This document shows, piece by piece, positions 7,435 through 9,856 of a stretch of DNA of 9,856 nt. The translations under genes were made by a program, and so were the position numbers. Positions within the stretch are counted from its first letter, which is position 1. Each line of letters opens with the position of its first letter. The notes under the pieces were generated by a model. That model searched no databases, was not told where the DNA came from, and was given only the letters and a program-made list of their open reading frames with translations. Where the stretch lies: assembly GCA_039679805.1 (NCBI GenBank), contig JBDKUD010000008.1, positions 1 through 9,856 on the forward strand. The letters run 5' to 3'. The DNA is from JBDKUD01 sp039679805. Its GTDB lineage: Bacteria; Bacillota; Syntrophomonadia; Syntrophomonadales; Syntrophomonadaceae.

Positions 7435-7460
7435 ATCCCACCCCGGAAATGGGATGGGAT
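7435..7460. repeat. Strong hairpin upstream of the recombinase
   Basis: ATCCCACCC (7435-7443) pairs with GGGATGGGAT (7451-7460) with one bulged A and a seven-base loop. It is GC-rich in an AT-rich intergenic stretch and starts 75 bases before the recombinase ATG. It could be the terIS end of the IS91-type element, or an attenuator or operator for its genes. Confidence 0.5.
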
Positions 7461-7509
7461 AGTTTTGTGTTTCCTACATTAATTTTATTTACACAAACAA
7501 TTTAAAATT

Positions 7510-8424
7510 ATGGAAACACAAACAAAACTAAGAAAAAAGTCGTTAACGATGGTTGAAGAGGCCATTTTACAGGTAAAAGGGTTCAAAGAACTTTACCAGT
7601 CATTTGAGGACAAGATTGTTACAATGGATCATTCCTCGAGTGCTTTGAGGAATTATTCCAGAAAAGTAGCTGAAGTATGTCTTCATTTTGACAGGCTGCC
7701 ACAGGACATAAGTGAAAAGGAAATGAATAAATATCTGGCCGATCTGGCAAGAGAAAAAGATTCACCATGTCTGAGTAACTTTAAGTTTACGGTTTATGGA
7801 CTGCGTCATTTCTACCGACTTGCGGGTTTAAAAGAGAGGGTTGTTGAATTGCCGAGTATTAAGACCAAAAAAAAGCTACCCGTTGTTCTTAATTATAAAG
7901 AGTGCAAAGCCCTCTTTATGGCCCCTGCACAACTAAAGCACCGGGTTCTGCTTGCGTTGATATATTCAGCAGGACTTCGTGTAGGAGAGGCGAGTCGTTT
8001 ACGTTTATCTGATATCGACTCTGATCGCATGATGATCCACATTCGTCAGAGCAAGTATAATAAGGACAGGTACGTTCCATTGTCGCCACTTGTTCTAGAA
8101 GGGTTACAGCGTTATTGTAATGCCTACCATCCGGTAGGTTATCTTTTTAACGGCAGCAGGCGTGGTACTCCGCTTAGCACAGTTGGTATTCAATATGCGG
8201 TTCGTGAAGCGGTAAAGAAATGCGGTTTTACCAAGGATATCAGCGTACACACCCTCAGGCATAGTTATGCTACACATCTTCTGGAGTTTGGCATGGATAT
8301 AGTATCTATCAAGGAGCTGTTGGGTCATAGTCGCATTGAAACCACCATGATTTATCTTCATGTAGCACAATCTAACCGGATCAACCTGTTCAGCCCTATC
8401 GACAGGTTGTATAAAAAGGGTTGA
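7510..8424 (+). CDS. Tyrosine recombinase (phage-integrase family) of the IS91-type element
   Basis: This 304-residue protein has the usual two-part layout: an N-terminal SAM-like DNA-binding domain (about 15-110) and a C-terminal catalytic domain (about 122-300). The catalytic residues are all visible: R157 in SAGLRVGEASRL, K182 in QSKYNKDRYVPL, H247 and R250 in HTLRHSYATHLL, H273 in LLGHSR, and the nucleophile Y282 in TTMIYLHV. Length and order fit XerC/XerD-like enzymes, which cut and rejoin DNA through a 3'-phosphotyrosine. It is not the host XerC/D by context: it sits directly upstream of, and overlaps, an IS91 transposase, a recurrent pairing in this family. Its role there is not settled; resolution of transposition intermediates is an inference. 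ATG at 7510 is the first start after an AT-rich leader. Confidence 0.92.
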   Translation: METQTKLRKKSLTMVEEAILQVKGFKELYQSFEDKIVTMDHSSSALRNYSRKVAEVCLHFDRLPQDISEKEMNKYLADLAREKDSPCLSNFKFTVYGLRHFYRLAGLKERVVELPSIKTKKKLPVVLNYKECKALFMAPAQLKHRVLLALIYSAGLRVGEASRLRLSDIDSDRMMIHIRQSKYNKDRYVPLSPLVLEGLQRYCNAYHPVGYLFNGSRRGTPLSTVGIQYAVREAVKKCGFTKDISVHTLRHSYATHLLEFGMDIVSIKELLGHSRIETTMIYLHVAQSNRINLFSPIDRLYKKG

Positions 8425-9572
8425 AGCCAAGGTATGAACTGGCTGAGATAATTGATCGGTTTGGAGAGGAGTTTGAACACAAGCATTCACCAAATAGCTA
8501 CGTAAAGAGAACTTTGGGTGCATTAAAGCGTTGTCGTACATCGTCATTGGGCGGACATGTTGACAAATGTGATGAGTGCGGCCATATCCGCATCAGTTAC
8601 AACTCTTGCCGTAACCGTCATTGCCCCAAGTGTCAGAACACTCAGCGGGAAGCATGGGTAGAGGACCGCAAGCAGGATCTGCTTCCGGTTCCATACTTTC
8701 ATGTTGTGTTTACTGTACCTGACACGCTCAATGGTCTGTTTCTTGAGCATCCGGCAGATCTCTATAATCTGCTGTTTGCCAGTACATGGGAAACAATAGC
8801 TCAGTTCTCTTACACACAGTTGCATGCAGAAACGGGCATGGTGGCGATATTGCATACATGGGGACAGAACCTTAGCCTGCACCCGCATATCCATTGTGTT
8901 GTTCCCGGAGGAGGGATCAATTACAGGGGTCAGTGGAAACAGATAAGTACCTCTGAGAATGGCAAGGTTTTTTTGTTCAGGGTAGAGAATCTTTCCAGGG
9001 TCTTCCGGGGTAAGTTTATAGACGCCCTGAAGAAGAAGCTGCCACAATCGAAGAAGTTTATTAATGACCTGTATAAAACCCCTTGGGTTGTCTACTCCAA
9101 GGAGCCATTTGCCGGAGCGGATCAGGTAATTGATTACTTGGGCAGGTACACTCATAAAGTTGCAATAGGCAATCATCGACTATTAAACGTGGATGAAACG
9201 GGCGTTCGTTTTAGCTGGCGTGACTACCGGGACAATAAAGAAAAAGTCATGCCACTTGAGGGGGCAGAGTTCCTGAGGCGTTTTTGTATGCACATACTTC
9301 CTAAAAGATTTGTACGTATTCGGCATTATGGATTGCTCTCCACAGCTCGTCGCAGGGAGTTTAGAGAACTTCAACAGGAATTTGGAATAAGTATCCCAAA
9401 GGTCAGAGAAAAGAAGCACTGGAAAGAGGTTTGCAAGGAACACCTTAATTATGATCCTGATATATGTCCGCAGTGTGGGAAGGGTCATATGTCGACAATT
9501 GAGATGTTTTTTGGTCCCCGTCCACCGCCACTGATTATTGCTGCATCAATTGAATCATTTGAAAAATCGTAA
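8421..9572 (+). CDS. IS91-family HUH transposase
   Basis: This 383-residue protein is a rolling-circle transposase that nicks single-stranded DNA at oriIS. The N-terminus has the IS91 zinc-binding domain (C50, C53, C63, C68, C71 in CDEC and SCRNRHCPKC). The HUH metal-binding motif is LHPHIHCVVPGGG (H154, H156, H158). The likely catalytic tyrosines are Y239 and Y243 in DYLGRYTH, the paired-tyrosine spacing of IS91. A CPQC pair (C349, C352) near the C-terminus suggests a second zinc ribbon. The start is TTG at 8421, which overlaps the recombinase stop as TTGA. It is chosen because the family-typical KPRYELAEIIDRFG sequence begins there and no in-frame ATG occurs before the zinc domain. Translation is therefore probably coupled to the recombinase. 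The length is near that of IS91 TnpA and no motif is missing. Confidence 0.93.
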   Translation: MKPRYELAEIIDRFGEEFEHKHSPNSYVKRTLGALKRCRTSSLGGHVDKCDECGHIRISYNSCRNRHCPKCQNTQREAWVEDRKQDLLPVPYFHVVFTVPDTLNGLFLEHPADLYNLLFASTWETIAQFSYTQLHAETGMVAILHTWGQNLSLHPHIHCVVPGGGINYRGQWKQISTSENGKVFLFRVENLSRVFRGKFIDALKKKLPQSKKFINDLYKTPWVVYSKEPFAGADQVIDYLGRYTHKVAIGNHRLLNVDETGVRFSWRDYRDNKEKVMPLEGAEFLRRFCMHILPKRFVRIRHYGLLSTARRREFRELQQEFGISIPKVREKKHWKEVCKEHLNYDPDICPQCGKGHMSTIEMFFGPRPPPLIIAASIESFEKS

Positions 9573-9623
9573 AAAATCATTTAAATAGTTCTGGTAAGGA
9601 CATGTAAGAGTATTGCATAAATG

Positions 9624-9642
9624 TCAGGAAATCCTGATCAGG
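9624..9642. repeat. Overlapping palindromes, candidate oriIS region
   Basis: TCAGGAAATCCTGA (9624-9637) has 6-bp arms around AA, and it overlaps the perfect 10-bp palindrome CCTGATCAGG (9633-9642), so two alternative hairpins compete. A further palindrome, CAAGGCCTTG, lies at 9651-9660. The position, 52-88 bases past the transposase stop, suits an IS91 oriIS, but no consensus was matched. Confidence 0.35.
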
Positions 9643-9853
9643 TTACTGCCCAAGGCCTTGTAAAATGATGATCGAGGTATTAATCAGGCCATCGGTATCA
9701 TGAAAATGATCCTTCAACATCTCTTTTGAAAGAGACTCAAAATATTGAATCACCATAGTAAGTTGTTTTCTCTCAAATGCACACCAGGTAAGGATGTAGT
9801 GCAACTAATGCTTCATGTTGGGTCTCAAAAAAGACCACACGAAGCCTTAGCTG
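9643..9853 (-). pseudogene. Possible frameshifted C-terminal remnant of an unknown gene
   Basis: On the minus strand, one frame reads RVVFFETQHEALVALHPYLV and stops near 9770. The next frame continues from there with FERKQLTMVIQYFESLSKEM and ends LQGLGQ with a TAA at 9643-9645. Joined by a one-base shift, they give a protein-like stretch of about 70 residues with no credible start in the window. I do not recognise the family. It may be a host gene end interrupted near the mobile element, or chance open frames. Confidence 0.25.
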
Positions 9854-9856
9854 TTA

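Larger units (their letters stand above)
7141..7509. other. 369-base intergenic region between divergent units
   Basis: It lies between the start of the minus-strand DUF3160 gene and the plus-strand recombinase. It holds a possible operon promoter, inverted-repeat element B (7246-7377), a hairpin (7435-7460), and a 7-bp inverted repeat TTTGTGT/ACACAAA just before the recombinase start. The left boundary of the IS91-type element should lie here. No protein-coding frame or RNA gene was recognised. Confidence 0.6.
7430..9650 (+). mobile_element. IS91-family rolling-circle element with accessory tyrosine recombinase
   Basis: The element consists of a tyrosine recombinase gene and an IS91-type HUH transposase gene transcribed together. 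IS91-family elements lack long inverted ends and move by single-strand rolling-circle transfer from oriIS (transposase 3' side) to terIS, preferring GAAC or CAAG targets. Boundaries are estimates: the left end is placed just before the hairpin at 7435-7460, and the right end near the palindromes at 9624-9642, just before CAAG at 9651-9654. The higher G+C of its genes supports transfer. Both reading frames are intact, so it may be functional. Confidence 0.65.
9573..9856. other. Right flank of the IS91-type element, no intact gene
   Basis: 284 bases up to the window edge. The first part probably contains the end of the mobile element and has a cluster of short palindromes (9624-9642, 9651-9660). 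The second part may hold a decayed coding remnant on the minus strand, listed separately, and a CTCTTT/AAAGAG hairpin at 9721-9734. The exact junction cannot be fixed from this sequence alone. Confidence 0.5.

Noticed and set aside
8104..8547. 147-codon minus-strand open frame opposite the recombinase end
   Set aside because: It is antisense to the catalytic domain of the recombinase and the transposase start, and its composition looks like shadow translation.
8544..9176. 210-codon minus-strand open frame opposite the transposase
   Set aside because: It is the antisense shadow of the well-supported IS91 transposase and has no recognisable motif.

Overview
The window looks like Bacteroidota chromosome. 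The evidence is the mix of an Fn3-repeat lipoprotein ending in a FISUMP domain, a lipoprotein CapA-like phosphoesterase, a DUF3160 protein, AT-rich host coding sequence, and starts without clear Shine-Dalgarno sequences. Genus cannot be read from it. It holds five convincing genes: three on the minus strand (host-like) and two on the plus strand (transposable element).

Layout. 1-36 is the end of a repeat that continues outside the window. 52-1947 (minus) encodes a surface lipoprotein with four tandem Fn3-like repeats and a C-terminal FISUMP domain. 1948-2842 is 895 bases without a credible gene but dense in repeats: a 297-bp element with inverted ends (its right end is identical to bases 1-36), a smaller inverted-repeat element nested inside it, a loose array of TTGTCTNG motifs, and a long hairpin. 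4213-7140 and 2843-4315 (minus, transcribed in that order, overlapping by up to 103 bases) form a probable two-gene operon: an envelope-anchored propeller-like/DUF3160 protein, then a CapA-family phosphoesterase lipoprotein with an unusual C-terminal extension. 7141-7509 holds a possible operon promoter, a second copy of the small inverted-repeat element and a strong hairpin. 7510-9572 (plus) is a tyrosine recombinase overlapping an IS91-family HUH transposase by a TTGA stop/start junction. Sampled lines of this element are much richer in G+C (31/60 at 7921-7980) than the neighbouring DUF3160 gene (13/60 at 5701-5760), consistent with acquisition. 9573-9856 has clustered palindromes and a possible decayed coding remnant on the minus strand.

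How it fits together. The DUF3160 and CapA-like proteins are both predicted to act outside the cytoplasm and are probably co-expressed; their substrate is unknown. The FISUMP lipoprotein is bracketed by copies of the same repeat end, so it looks like a repeat-delimited, cassette-like block. The same short repeat (GGTTTTTGCC, a short variable stretch, GGTAG) occurs three times: beside the FISUMP block, upstream of the recombinase, and inside the DUF3160/CapA overlap, where it is translated in two frames. The most unusual content is this repeat network, not any single gene.
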